Source of the DNA: Antennarius striatus
Lineage: Eukaryota; Chordata; Actinopteri; Lophiiformes; Antennariidae
DNA length: 64,000 nucleotides
Direction of reading: 5' to 3'
Assembly (NCBI RefSeq): GCF_040054535.1
Contig: NC_090783.1
Location: 1,171,001 to 1,235,000 of the forward strand
Both the position numbers and the translations under genes were made by a program. Below the pieces are notes generated by a model that saw only the letters and a program-made list of their open reading frames with translations, was not told the origin of the DNA and did not search any database. The first letter of the stretch is position 1. Each line of letters opens with the position of its first letter. Positions 21,586 to 34,557 of this stretch are shown here, one piece after another.

Positions 21586-24500
21586 ATGACGGGTGACCAG
21601 GGCGTCGCTCCTGCTCCCAACGATGGGGTCAGTATGCTAAAAGCTACGTTAGCTCAGTGCGTTCAAGTGAATGCGTGCGCGAAGGATTAACGACTAGTAA
21701 CTGAAGCAGGTGGGAGCCGTGGGTCCGTCCACCAGGAGGAAACGGTCCCGTGGGTGTCTCCCAGCCCTCTTCATCATCTTCATCATCCTCATCACTGCAG
21801 CAGCTGTGCTGCTCTGGTACTTCCTGGGTAAGGAGTTCGCCCTACGCCAAATTCGATTCAAGTTGTTTCCTGTCCTCTTTCTGTATGGCTACCTTTAGAT
21901 GTTAGATCGTCCTTGCCGCTGCTTCCTGCATGGCGTTCCTTCACATCGCATTGACCTTTAACCCTCCCTCCCCAACAGAATACCGGGTGTGGACGTTGGA
22001 GCGTCGCGTCCGGCAGCAGTTCACCGCCTCCCTCTCCATCCTCAACAGGAACTTCTCTGCTGCTCTGGCCTCTCAAGACAGTCCTGCCTTCAAGAAGGAG
22101 GCCAAAAACATACAGGAAGTGGTGAGCAGGAAGCGTGAATCTGATGGTGATCACATGACACACGTCCAGTGCACCTGAGAACAGGTGACGCTGTCTGTCC
22201 TCGTCTTTCAGGTGCAAACGGCAATGAAGGACTCGAGTCTTTCTCGATACTTCAACGAGACGACAGTCTTTGCCTTTGGGTATGTCGTTTGAGTTCGTAA
22301 GCATGATTCCGTGGTGGATGTGAGGAAGGCGGGGCCTGTCTGCGTGTGGTGACATCATTTTTGGGTGTGGCTTCAGGAGGTAAGAATCGTATACATCGCA
22401 TGCAGATTTCTGGTCTTTCACATAGGGAGGGGAGTGTTGTGGTCCACTTCTGGGTGGTGATGTCCGTCCCCAGCAGCCATGTTGGGAGGGTCACCCTGGA
22501 GCGGGTCACCCGGAGCCTGTATGACGGCTTGCGGCGCAACGTAGGGTCCAAACAGGAGGCGGCATGCATCAACGGATACCTCCTCCACCTCCCCTCGCTG
22601 TCCGTCAGTGGTGAGCGCAAAGAGAAGCACGTTGGGGGAGTCATCAGCAACGTGGCCAATCTGTCTGCTGATCTCTGGACATCTTTCCCTCTAAGACTGT
22701 GACCATGCCCTGAGGGTGGTGTCCAGTCCCCTGGTTCTCCCTGGCCCGGACACGAGGCACTCCTACTGCATGTGGCGACTCCAGGCGGCCCCAGGCTCCC
22801 AGCTGGAGCTCCAGGTGGAGTGGTTCCAGCCGGGGTGCGGCGACAGGATGTGGGTGTACGACTCCATGGTCCCCAGGGAGGCTCATCTCATCACCTCGTG
22901 AGTTTCAACCAGTTAGAAGGAGCTGAATGTCGGAGGGGCTGGGTTTAAAGACACAACCTTGCAGCGTTTGTTGGACTTCGGTAGTCTTCATTCTGGCATC
23001 TTCCTGCCTCTCCTCAGGGCGTCCGGCTGCAGACGCCATCATGTGACGCAGATCCTGTCTTCAGGTGAGTTCATGACAGTGGTTTGGAAACGGGGTCCAG
23101 GTGACTATGAAGATCCCTTCAGTCTGTCAGCACGAGCCTGGGACCAGCAGGGTAAGACCGCCCAGACCAATGGGGTCCAATGAATTGAACAGAACCATGT
23201 TGCTAACCATTGGTATTGAGATCGGTATGGACTGATTCCAGCGCCTCTTTCTTTCTCAGAATGCGGGGCCACCATTGAGCTACAGGAGGTTTCGGGGGTC
23301 CAGGGGACCTTAAGGACGCCGTTCTTCCCCAGCTACTATCCCCCCAACGCCAACTGCACCTGGAGGTTCATTGTAAGGAAAGTCTTCATCCGACCGTTCC
23401 ACCTTGAGCCCGATCGGATAATCTTGTTGGTGGTTTCAGATGTCGGGTATGGGATTGGGCTTGTCTCTGGAATTCGAGGGCTATGAGCTGAGCGTAGCGG
23501 GCCCCGACCAAACCTGTTCCCAGGGACAGTGGCTGATCCAGGACCGCAGGTGAGGTGTATTCAAGATGAGTCTCTCAGGGCCCCCTCCCACTACACCCGT
23601 ATCCACCTGAGATCCAATCAGAACCAGTCGTAAGAAAGTTTTTATTTTGGGTAAAATTGTTTAGAGTAAGCAACGTGTGATAAATGTCCAGCAGGGGGCA
23701 GCAGCGTCCCACCAGAACCCCCTGTAGAGGCGTTGACACACACTGTAAATGTGAGGGAAGTTTATTTTTCAGCTCAGAAGCAACTTTGAAAGCCGTGACA
23801 AAAAAGTTGAGTCGACATGTGATAACAACATGACTGACCTTTGACCCCAGTGTCACCCTTTCTCAGATTGTGCGGAACCAGAAGCTTGCAGACGTTCAAC
23901 CAACGCCTCCTCCCGCTCTCCACGACGACCACGGTTGTCATGACGTCAGAGGCGTCACTCACCGGGCCGGGCCTCCAGCTGGGATACAGCGTCTTCAACC
24001 TATCAGAGCGTAAGCTGCCAGTCGGTCGACGCCCCCTGCTGTGTGACCCATCAGTGACCCGTTTGAAGGTTCCGTTCTGTACAGCTTGTCCAAACCGGTT
24101 CCTGTGCCCCACCAACGGTTTGTGCGTCCCCGCCTGCGACGGCATCAGCGACTGTCCCCACGGGCTGGACGAGAGGAGCTGTGGTATTTATCATCCTTCA
24201 AACGCTTTAGTTAAAACTCACCACAGAAATGGCGCCGGGCGCTTTGAGGTGAGTCTTTTGGACGCTGATTCCAGCGCCACGCCCAGCTCCAGGTTCCAGG
24301 TGTGCCCACCGGTAGGGATTGGGAATAATTGATGAACCATTCCATGACGTTCTACAGGTGTCGTTAGCGTTAGCGCACATTGCTAAGTAGGCGTGTGATT
24401 GGTCAGCTGACATCGGGGTGTGTTTCAGTGTGTGTGGCGCAGCACCAGTGTCCAGAGGACGGTCAGTGTGTGGACAACCACAGGCTGTGTGACGGACAGC

Positions 24501-27500
24501 CTGACTGCCCCGAAGCAACGGACGAGATGAACTGCACCGACGGTAGCACACACACACCACACACACACACACACACACTCAAATCACATGACCACATATG
24601 CAGCCATGTGTGTGTGTGTGTCCAGGCGTCCCGTGCACAGACATGACCTACGTGTGCGCCGACGGAACCTGCCTGAAGAAGACAAACCCAGAGTGTGATC
24701 TGGTCAACGACTGCCCCGACGCTTCCGATGAGGATCAGTGTGGTGAGATCATGAGGTCATGAGAGCATGATGTGATGAGAACATGAGGACACGTGGACAT
24801 AAGGACCGAAGAACATGAAAACAGAAGGACATGATAACATGTAAAATGAGGACATGAGGACATGAGTACATGAGGGCATGAGGACATGACAGTATGAGAA
24901 AGGGGAGGACATGAAGATATGTGACCATGAGAACAAGATATGAGAACACAAAGACATGAGAACATGACAATATGAGGAAATGAGAACATGAGTTCATGAG
25001 AATATGAGAACATGAGGTCATGAGATATGAGTACACATGAACATGAACTGAGGACATGAGGACATGAGGACATGAAGAAATGAGAACATGACATGAGGAA
25101 ATGAGAACATGAGGACATGAGAACATGAGAACATGAGAACATGAGAACATGACATGAGGAGATGAGGACATGAGAACATGAGGATATGAGGACATAAGGA
25201 CATGAACTGAGGACATGAGGACATGAAGAAATGAGAACATGACATGAGGAAATGAGAACATGAGGACATGAGAACATGAGAACATGACATGAGGAGATGA
25301 GGACATGAGAAAATGAGGATATGAGGACATAAGGACATGACATGAGGACATGAGGGCATGGGGACATTAGAATATGAGGACATGAAAACATGAGGACATG
25401 AGGACATAAGGACATGACATGAGGACATGAGGGCATGGGGACATTAGAATATGAGGACATGAAAACATGAGGACATGAGGACATAAGGACATGACATGAG
25501 GACATGAGGGCATGGGGACATTAGAATATGAGGACATGAAAACATGAAGACATGAGGACATGAGAACATGAGTATATGAGAAAATGAGAATAGAAGGACA
25601 TGAGAACATGACATGAGGACAGCAGAACAGGAACTAGATTGGTTAGCTATGACCCCCCTCATATGTCAATACAAATAAAAATGCTAGTTCCTGACCATCA
25701 GCTGTGTCCCAATGCCCCCCTGTGTGTTCAGAATGCGGTCTGAGGCCCGCCCCCAGCCGGATCGTGGGGGGGGCAGATGCCGGGGAGGGGGACTGGCCGT
25801 GGCAGGCCAGCCTGCAGACTCTGGGGGTCCACATCTGTGGTGGAGCGCTGATATCCAGCCTGTGGGTGGTGTCCGCCGCCCACTGCTTCCAGGACGACCA
25901 GTAAGAAGGAAGTGGACGTAGAATGTCCTTTCAAAACAAAAGCATGTCAGCGTGCTCCATTCACAGGAATGCTAACCTGCTTACCGCCCCGTGTCTGCAG
26001 TCTCTACCCCCCCTTCCAGTGGACGGTCCATCTGGGTAAGGTGCAGCTGGACTGCTGCGGCCCTGGGGGGGGGGTGGTTCCGGTGCAGCGGATTCACATC
26101 CATCAGTACTACGACGCCGTCTCCCAGGACTACGACCTGGCCCTGCTCAAGCTGAACCGGACCGCGCCCACGCCGCCGGCCGGACACGCCAGCCCCGCCT
26201 GCCTGCCGCCACCAACCCACCAGCTGGAGCCGGGCCTGCTCTGCTGGGTCGCCGGCTGGGGGGCCGTCGAGGAGGGGGGTGAGGAGTCAGAGAACTGCCA
26301 CAGTTCACAGTTTAACTCCTGGGGAGATCTTCCCATCCATACGACGGTCTCACATCTATTTATTACACATTTGTTTTTCCTTACATTCTATTCTGACTTC
26401 CATCTGACCTCGTCTCTGACCTGAAGGAACACATCCTCACGCCTCGCAAAGTGCAGTTTTACAAACATAAAACATCTTAATGCGGACTTTTATTTGGTGC
26501 TTTTCGAGTTGTCGGTTTATTCGACGCAGCGTTTGTGATGTCATGTGGTTTTATTTTAGTCACAAGAGCAGAAGTTCATCGTTCTGTGTGACGCAGAGTT
26601 GTCTATAAAGGACTGGTCAGCCTAAACCCAACCCTAAACCTAAACCTAACCTCTAACCGTAAGCGGAACATAACCTTAACCTAATCCTAAACCTAACCGA
26701 CCCCCAAACCTAACCCCAACCATAAATCTAACCCTAACCCTAAACCAAGCCTGACCCCTAACCCAAACCTAACCTGACCTGACCTAACCTACCATAACCC
26801 AACCTAACCTAACCTAACCTAAACTAACCTAACCTAACCTAACCTAACCTAACCTAAACTAACCTAACCTAACCTAACCTAACCTAACCTAACCTAACCT
26901 AAACTAACCTAACCTAACCCAATTTAATCTAGCCTAACCTAAACTAACCTAGCCTAAACTAAACTAAACTAAACTAAACTAAACTAAACTAAACTAAACT
27001 AAACTAAACTAAACTAAACTAAATTAAACTAAACTAAACTAAACTAAACTAAACTAAATTAAACTAAACTAAACTAAACTAAACTAAACTAAACTAAACT
27101 AAACTAAACATCATCTATCATTTAAGCATCTTCGTTGGCTCACCTTCCTCTTCCTGTTCCTCTTGCGCCCCCTTCAGGCGGCGCCGTCAACGCGCTCCAG
27201 GCGGTGGGGGTACGTCTGGTCAGTGAGGAGGCCTGCATCCGCTCGTATGGTCATCTCATCACTCCCAGAATGCTTTGCGCTGGGTACCGCGATGGAAACA
27301 AAGACGCCTGCCAGGTACAGAGAGACCCGTGAACAAAACCAGGAGACGGTTAAGTCCGTTTTTCCACCAGGGGGGGTCGGGGCCTCGACCCCCACGGTGG
27401 TTAACCCCTTCCACATGAACGCTTTAGCATCTCGTCTGTTGCCAGGGAGACTCCGGCGGTCCATTGGTGTGCCAGGAGCCGTCGGGTCGCTGGTACCTGG

Positions 27501-27610
27501 TGGGGGTGGTGAGCTGGGGGAGGGGCTGCGGACGCCCCGACCAGTACGGCGTCTACACCCGCATCACCCGGCTCAGCGGCTGGATCAAGGAGGTCATCGG
27601 CGGCTCCTGA
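21586..27610 (+). CDS. tmprss6: Transmembrane serine protease 6 (matriptase-2)
   Basis: Seventeen exons join in phase to 778 residues (human about 802-811): 21586-21627, 21710-21827, 21979-22121, 22212-22279, 22426-22610, 22696-22897, 23018-23151, 23260-23372, 23440-23549, 23867-24009, 24085-24183, 24429-24542, 24626-24742, 25732-25900, 26001-26278, 27178-27314, 27446-27610. Matriptase-2 is a type II membrane protease, mainly of liver, that cleaves hemojuvelin and lowers hepcidin. Order: a short cytoplasmic tail, membrane span near 32-52 ([20 protein letters not shown]), SEA region, two CUB domains (about 186-420), three LDL-receptor class A repeats (about 420-529, e.g. [16 protein letters not shown]), then the S1 protease. 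Activation site RIVGG (about 539-543), catalytic His580 (SAAHC), Asp631 (YDLALL) and Ser727 (GDSGG), and the S1-pocket Asp721 are all present, so the enzyme looks intact. The ATG at 21586 is preferred because its exon ends in phase with the membrane-span exon. Confidence 0.97.
24548..24580. repeat. (CA)n microsatellite in tmprss6 intron 12
   Basis: The tract immediately follows the exon 12 donor. Confidence 0.85.
24744..25640. repeat. Minisatellite in tmprss6 intron 13
   Basis: About 900 bases made of 8-base words ATGAGGAC, ATGAGAAC and ACATGAAC in changing order, with larger blocks duplicated (a block containing GGGCATGGGGACATTAGAA occurs three times near 25356, 25430 and 25506). The minus-strand open frame rich in MSSCPHVL words is a repeat artefact. 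The array fills most of the intron between the third LDLa exon and the protease exon. Confidence 0.95.
26622..27108. repeat. Telomere-like pentamer/hexamer array in tmprss6 intron 15
   Basis: The array passes from mixed CCCTAA/CCTAAA units, through a (CCTAA)n block near 26760-26940, to a clean (CTAAA)n block near 26955-27108. It sits between the exon with the catalytic Asp and the penultimate exon. Confidence 0.9.
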
Positions 27611-27902
27611 GCCGGCAGCGGTCTCCATCATCCTGGGCAGCAACCTGATGAACCATAGCCGGCTTTAATTCAGAGCTCTGAAGTCCCAAGGGGGGGCGCT
27701 AACGGAGCGAGAAAGCCCCCCCAGTCCAATTTAATTACATTAAACTCTAATCCCAATCCCAATAGGACGCAAATTGGCGTCCCTCAGGGATCTTCTGGAA
27801 AGAGAAACAAACCGTTTTTATCCAAACTCAGTGTGTCTGTCTTTGTTCGGATCGTTTACGATCGTTTCTCTGAATTATCTGTGGGTTTAAGTTCATAATT
27901 TA

Positions 27903-27992
27903 AATAAAGTTCATAATATAGCAAATAAAGTTAATAATGTAGCAAATAAAGTTTATAATGTAGCAAATAAAGTTTATAATGTAGCAAATAAA
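27903..27992 (+). promoter_or_regulatory. tmprss6: Ladder of five AATAAA signals after tmprss6
   Basis: AATAAA starts at 27903, 27924, 27945, 27966 and 27987, exactly 21 bases apart, in a tandem repeat of AGTTTATAATGTAGCAAAT-type units. It lies about 290 bases after the tmprss6 stop and is the likely polyadenylation region. Confidence 0.75.
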
Positions 27993-29091
27993 ATGTGAGT
28001 TTTAAGTTAATTAACTTCAACACAAAAAACTTTGAGGCCGTTGGCGCTAAATGCTAACGTTGTCGCATTAATGTTTATCAATGAAAATCCGGTTGCAGGT
28101 CAAAACGCTCGCCGTCCCAGTCGTAAACAGTAACGGTGATGTCATCAGCTTTGACTGCATTAGCTTTGATGTCATTGGTTTAGATTTCAGCAGCTTTGAT
28201 GTCATCGGCTTTAGCGGCAGGTCGATGATGACATCATAACAAATCAAATATTTCTCAGCGGTTGAGGTCGTTTCATTTTTCCAGACGCTTCAGTCGAGTC
28301 TTTTCATAATAAACTAAGTTTAATCTTAATAAAGTTTAATCTTCTTCCCATGAGGAACCGCTCTGATGTTCTCAGGAGGCGGAACCTCGTCCGTCGGTTT
28401 GTGTACGTATCGCCGACGGCAACCGGCTCTGATTTTCTCTCCTGAATTGCCGCCAAGCTCTCCGCCTCCACCCATCCATCACGAGCGATCCGTCTGCAGA
28501 GCAGCCCGACCATCGATCTGCATTAATCGGGCGAGCGAAGCGAAGAAACGAGTGGAGGAACAAATCCTAAAAAGGAGGGAGGAAGAGGAGGAGGAGGAGG
28601 GCCGGCGGCGCCGGACGCTGATTACCTCCTGGACCGCCGCCATCTTCCTGCTCCTTGCAGATGAAAACCAGGAGGACAGCTGAGGCTGATTTTTATTAGA
28701 CGCCAACCAAAATATTTACATCAGGCGTGAGGAGACGCAGCGCTAAAACGACCACATGCTAACAGGAAGTGTAGCAGCAGGAGTCGGCTCCTGGCGCTTG
28801 GCGTGTTTCTCATTCGGTCCAATGCAAAGAACAACGGAGCTAACGTGCTAAAAGGACTCCTGCAGGAGTTCTATGATCGAAGCGTGTATTTCTACCACAG
28901 ACGATGTTAACGGTATAACATGAGGTGTTTGTGTGTCGGACTAGCGTGAATGGAAACACGACAGGGACGTTTAAAATGAAGTCATCCAGAAACCACGTCC
29001 AACACGAAGACGCCCCGGGACGGGATTCAAGCCCGAACGGCCTCTCTGACCCCCAGACTCTAAAACAAGCTCCAAAACACAACGACACGAA

Positions 29092-30722
29092 TTAAACACA
29101 AATTAATCACAGTTAAACACGACTAAACACAAACTAAACACGACTAAACACGACTACACACGACTAAACACGACTAAACACGACTAAACACGACTAAACA
29201 CAAACTAAACACGACTAAACACGACTAAACACGACTAAACACGACTAAACACAAACTAAACAGGACTAAACAGGACTAAACAGGACTAAACACGACTAAA
29301 CACAAACTAAACACAAACTAAACACAAACTAAACACGACTAAACACGACTAAACACAAACTAAACACGACTAAACACGACTAAACAAGACTAAACACAAA
29401 CTAAACACGACTAAACACAAACTAAACATGACTAAACACGACTAAACACGACTAAACACAAACTAAACACGACTAAACACGACTAAACACGACTAAACAC
29501 GACTAAACACGACTAAACACAAACTAAACACGACTAAACACAAACTAAACACGACTAAACACAAACTAAACACGACTAAACACAAACTAAATACGACTAA
29601 ACACGACTAAACACAACTAAACACGACTAAACACGACTAAACACGACTAAACACAAACTAAACACAAACTAAACACGACTAAACACGACTAAACACGACT
29701 AAACACAAACTAAACACGACTAAACACGACTAAACACGACTAAACACGACTAAACACGACTAAACACAAACTAAACACGACTTAACACGACTAAACACGA
29801 CTAAACACGACTAAACACGACTAAACACGACTAAACACAAACTAAACACGACTAAACACAAACTAAACACGACTAAACACAAACTAAACACGACTAAACA
29901 CGACTAAACACAAACTAAACACGACTAAACACGACTAAACAAGACTAAACACAAACTAAACACGACTAAACACAAACTAAACATGACTAAACACGACTAA
30001 ACACGACTAAACACGACTAAACACAAACTAAACACGACTAAACACGACTAAACACGACTAAACACGACTAAACACGACAAAACACAAACTAAACACGACT
30101 AAACACAAACTAAACACGACTAAACACAAACTAAATACGACTAAACACGACTAAACACGACTAAACACGACTAAACACGACTAAACACGACTAAACACAA
30201 ACTAAACACAAACTAAACACGACTAAACACGACTAAACACGACTAAACACAAACTAAACACGACTAAACACGACTAAACACGACTAAACACGACTAAACA
30301 CGACTAAACACAAACTAAACACGACTTAACACGACTAAACACGACTAAACACGACTAAACACGACTAAACACGACTAAACACAAACTAAACACGACTAAA
30401 CACAAACTAAACACGACTAAACACAAACTAAACACGACTAAACACAAACTAAATACGACTAAACACGACTAAACACGACTAAACACGACTAAACACGACT
30501 AAACACGACTAAACACGACTAAACACAAACTAAACACGACTAAACACAAACTAAACACAAACTAAACACGACTAAACACGACTAAACACGACTAAACACG
30601 ACTAAACACGACTAAACACGACTAAACACGACTAAACACGACTAAACACAAACTAAACACGACTAAACACAAACTAAACACAAACTAAACACGACTAAAC
30701 ACGACTAAACACGACTAAACAC
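29092..30722. repeat. Minisatellite of 10/11-bp units with higher-order structure
   Basis: About 1630 bases of ACACGACTAA (10 bp) mixed with ACACAAACTAA (11 bp) units, roughly 160 copies. Rare variants recur together about 545 bases apart (AAATACGAC near 29588 and 30133, CTTAACACGAC near 29780 and 30324), so blocks were duplicated. Few start codons and no real coding signal. Confidence 0.95.
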
Positions 30723-30880
30723 ACACTCCTCCGCAGCGCAAATTCAAATCTGAAATTTGAATGATTCCAAATTCTTCACGCGATCCGGTGACCTTTGACC
30801 GGATCGATGCGTGCTCAGAAAGCTACCGACGCTTTCCAATCAAACCGGGGTTACAGCAGGAGTTTGTGGGTGTGTTGGCG

Positions 30881-30915
<35 letters not shown>
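30881..30915. repeat. (GT)n microsatellite
   Basis: GT dinucleotide run just right of the 29-30.7 kb minisatellite. Confidence 0.9.
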
Positions 30916-30917
<2 letters not shown>

Positions 30918-31873
30918 ACAGAAACACACAATCTCCATTCAGAGGTCTTCTTGGCGTCCTGAGGGAGGCGGGATCAGAGCGTCTTCACACTCGCTGCACC
31001 GTGAATCGTCGCTGTGGGATCCGTAGAGGCGTGGATGTGGAGGAGACGAGCTGCATCCGTCTCCGTCAGCCAAACAAACGCCAGCGCTCCAGTCGAGTTC
31101 GTGCTCTTGTTGAGAAGAACCGAGTTTGCAGAGGAAGCTGGAGCTGATGACCTTCACTGACCTTTAAAGAAACAGCAGAACGAGTGGAACAGGATGTCAG
31201 CAGAGGAACACAACCGTCTGTTGTGTGAGCCAGGAGGTCAGAGGTCACTAAGCTGGTTTCTGACGGAGGATTAAGTTTATTTTGCTTCTTGACTTTAATT
31301 GTTAAATTATTTTGAGACTGAATCAGAAATTATTCTAATATTCTATTTAAAGGTGTGCATCCCATAATCGGTTTCAGTGCATACTTGACCTCATGCTGTT
31401 GCGGTTGCAGCACAGACTGTTTTTCCAGTGTGGGGGGGTCTGTGAGTGACAGACCAGTGGAAAACACTCCCAAAGGAAACAAACACTCCTGGAATCTGGG
31501 AGAAAGGAGGAGGTGGAGCTTCAGCAGCTGCAGCGCCGGCGACGTATTCATCCCTTGTTCACGAGCTCCTCCCACTTTCTGAGGCGCTGCTGTCTCACTT
31601 TTCTCCGTGGGTCCCCTGGGCTCCCGCTGCCTCGAAGCCGAGCGCCTGGATCCGTCTGGGGAGTCGCGGTTAGAGAGGGAGGACGTGGGAGGGGGGCGTT
31701 CAGAGGGAGCAGAGGTCCGGCAGGAAATGTGGAGACAAGAGGGAGAGGGGAGGGAGGCCACAGCACATGTTCCTCGTCACGCGTGTTATGTGTGGCGCTG
31801 GGGGGGAGCTGCTCGCCGTGTTGTCACGTGATGACGTGGGGTCCTCCTGACATGTTCATTAAAAACCACGGCC

Positions 31874-32413
31874 ATCCCTCGCCGAGTCGCGCTCCGAGAC
31901 GCACGGCTTCCCTACATGGTAGATTTTTAGTAGGAGGTCACGTGATACCGTACACGTACGCTATTGGCTGACAGCATCAGGAAGTGTGCTGCGTTCTGAG
32001 ACTCACAGGAGTCAGAGAAACACTTGAAACCGCTTTGAGCAGTCAGTAAGAGAGGGGTGGGGTAAGACGGTGGGGTAGCATCTGTAATCTGTGTTGTACT
32101 GCCTGTTGTACTGCCTGTTGTACTGCCTGTACTACCTGTTGTACTGCCTGTTGTACTACCTGTTGTACTACCTGTTGTACTACCTGTTGTACTGCCTGTT
32201 GTACTACCTGTTTACTGTGGGTCAGACCTGCAGTCTGTCCTGTACATACTTTATTACTAGACAGTAAAGCTGACTTTAACTCTGCCTTTGGGGGGGGGTT
32301 AACAAACCTTTAAATTATTGTAAATAATAAGACAACTAGTTTGTCGGCTTATTGCAGAATTTTGTTTTTCACGGCTAGTCCTGGAACACGTTAACCGCGA
32401 GTAACGAGGGATT
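31874..32413. mobile_element. Degenerate MITE-like element
   Basis: The left end (CATCCCTCGCCGAGTCGCG, then GACGCACGGCTTCCCTACAT) matches a second locus at 54956-55060 over about 105 bases. The right end, AACCGCGAGTAACGAGGGAT near 32395-32413, is an approximate reverse complement of the left end of the family. No transposase frame was seen. Boundaries are inferred. Confidence 0.5.
32090..32215. repeat. 15-bp tandem repeat
   Basis: Imperfect copies of CTGTTGTACTGCCTG / CTGTTGTACTACCTG, about eight copies, one shortened. Confidence 0.9.
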
Positions 32414-32882
32414 AGAGCCACGGAGAGCTGTGATTGGTCAGCGTCCATTACGTCAGATTTTAGTGATGACCCAAACTACGCAGCAGGTCGTCGACCTGCA
32501 GAACCTGCTGAGGACAAAACTGCTAAGAACAGCCAGAAACCTGGGCACAGACCCCGCCTCCAGGTGGGCGTGGCTCTACAGAAAGCATTTTGGGTCAGCC
32601 AGGCCTCAGGCGTGGGATGAACTCAATCCAAAATGTTTCCTGCCTGGGAAATGAAGACAAAGAAGGGGGGGGGGGCGGCCGCAACCCTGAAACCGGATTG
32701 GACCCGTGTTTATACCCGGTAACGAGTGTCATGTGACCCGGGTGAACCGCCTGGAACGGGATCCGTCCGTTTCGGATCACAGGAAGCATCGGAGAACCTC
32801 ACGACTAGTGAAGGAGATAAGATAAGATTAAAAAAAGTGATAACGTGAGTCACAGAGTCATAAATAAGGATTCAGTTACTCA

Positions 32883-32948
32883 CATGAAGGTCAGATGAAG
32901 GTCAGATGAAGGTCAGATGAAGGTCAGATGAAGGTCAGATGAAGGTCA
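32883..32948. repeat. 11-bp tandem repeat
   Basis: Six near-perfect copies of ATGAAGGTCAG. Confidence 0.9.
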
Positions 32949-33999
32949 CATTCTCTCCGTTTCAACGTGTTTATTGGTGCCGTTCAGCGTTTCTGAGTCA
33001 AATCGAAACGAAGGATGAAGGATTATCATCGCAGCAGGAAATAGACACGTCCCAAAACTTTCACGTCTTTGAGGACAGAATAATTGGTCTTAAATAAATC
33101 GGTGAATTTTGGCCCAGAACCACACGGGTGGTCCAAAACCGGGCTCCGAGCCACGAACCACTTTTTAACAGGAACTGGTCCTGATGGTCCTGGTTTGGAG
33201 CAGAAAGCGGCTCCAGGACTCTTTGGTTTATTTGACTCATAAAAACAGAATTAATGGGGGAAGCGGATTTTTCCTTGTCCTCAGTCCGGGTTCCAGAACA
33301 TCACCGGGACTCAAACGTCTCAAACACGGAGCCGGATCCGGAGTGGACGGGATGATGAACCTAATCCCTGCTGATCCGATGCAACACGGGACCCGAACCC
33401 GTTTCCACCCCCAAACATCTGGCTTCCATTCCCAGGTTGGATGGGATCTGCGTTGGTTGCAGATATTTTTTGGCTCCAGCTCTGATTGACAGGAATGAAA
33501 ACACAACACCCGGGAAAAAGGAGGGATTTTCACCCCTTCAAGACCACAAAGTGGGCGGCGGCCAATCCCCCCCCCCCCCATCTGTCTCCATTTAAACCTC
33601 CATGAACGTCTGGTTTTTGCTTCTACATCAAAATCGTATCTCCAAAAAAAATCTAAAGTTACCATCGCTAATTAGCTTTGCTAGCTGGGGGAACTGGGAC
33701 CCCTTAACCATCCAGACCTTCACCTTAGAGGGGAGGGCCGCTGACACCTCCAGGGACCCCAACCAACAAACTCCAGATGTGGAAAATCCCATCAGAGAGG
33801 GATCCCATCTCGATCTGGATCGGATCCGACGCCATTAAAGACACAAAATTATCCAAACCTTCAGTCGACGGAAGAAGTTGGACGACGGCTTGATTGGATG
33901 TTCTCATCATCGTTGGGAAATCGTCCAATCAGATGAGGAGATTCCTGGTTGGTTTCAGAGCGCTTTCATGAGGACGGGAGGAGTTACGAAAGGTTCCTC

Positions 34000-34230
34000 T
34001 TTCTAGACATCAAAGCCAACGTCTCGGTTTCCCGGAAACATGCGCCAATTAATTTGCCTGTCACCATGGCAACAACAGGTATGAGGCCTTGACTTTCTTC
34101 ACACGAGATTTATCTGTCTAGACATCAAAGCCAAAGTCTTGGTTTCCAGCAAACACACCATCAAGTTGCCACCGTGGCAACCCGTTTAGACGACACGCAA
34201 AGAGCCTGACTCTCTTCATGGGGGGGTGGA
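34000..34230. repeat. Diverged 115-bp tandem duplication
   Basis: TAGACATCAAAGCC starts at 34004 and 34119. Each copy is followed by a GTCT(C/T)GGTTTCC block, a block with CACC(A/G)TGGCAAC, and a GACTTTCTTCA/GACTCTCTTCA block. A third, shorter match is at 41956. Confidence 0.7.
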
Positions 34231-34557
34231 GGAGTCGTTGCCGTGACGGCTGGGATGTTTTGTTACTCTGCAACGAAAGCGCAAATTACGAAGGAGACAG
34301 AAGAAGAGTTTCCAACCGCCGCTGTGGTGATGAAGGTATTTCAGGCGTCAGAACATTCCTCCTAACTCTGTTTTGATGACGGGTGGCGTTTCTGAACCCC
34401 CCCCCCCACACACACACACACACTTCAAACTGAACTGGCACTTCCTGTTTCCGTTGAGTTTTTAATTGGTCCCATTTCGTCGTGTTGGAGTTTCTTCGTC
34501 TCTTTTTCACCTTCTGCGTTCAAAGTCGACGTCATCTAGACTCCAAAGCCCGGATCA

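Noticed and set aside
24735-25505. 256-codon minus-strand frame of MSSCPHVL-type repeats
   Set aside because: It lies within the minisatellite of tmprss6 intron 13 on the opposite strand and is purely repetitive.
28366-28683. 105-codon plus-strand frame with an acidic/basic helix-like segment
   Set aside because: The EEEEE/RRRR run comes from a GAGGAG repeat; there is no recognisable domain, and kctd17, the human neighbour of TMPRSS6, does not match it.
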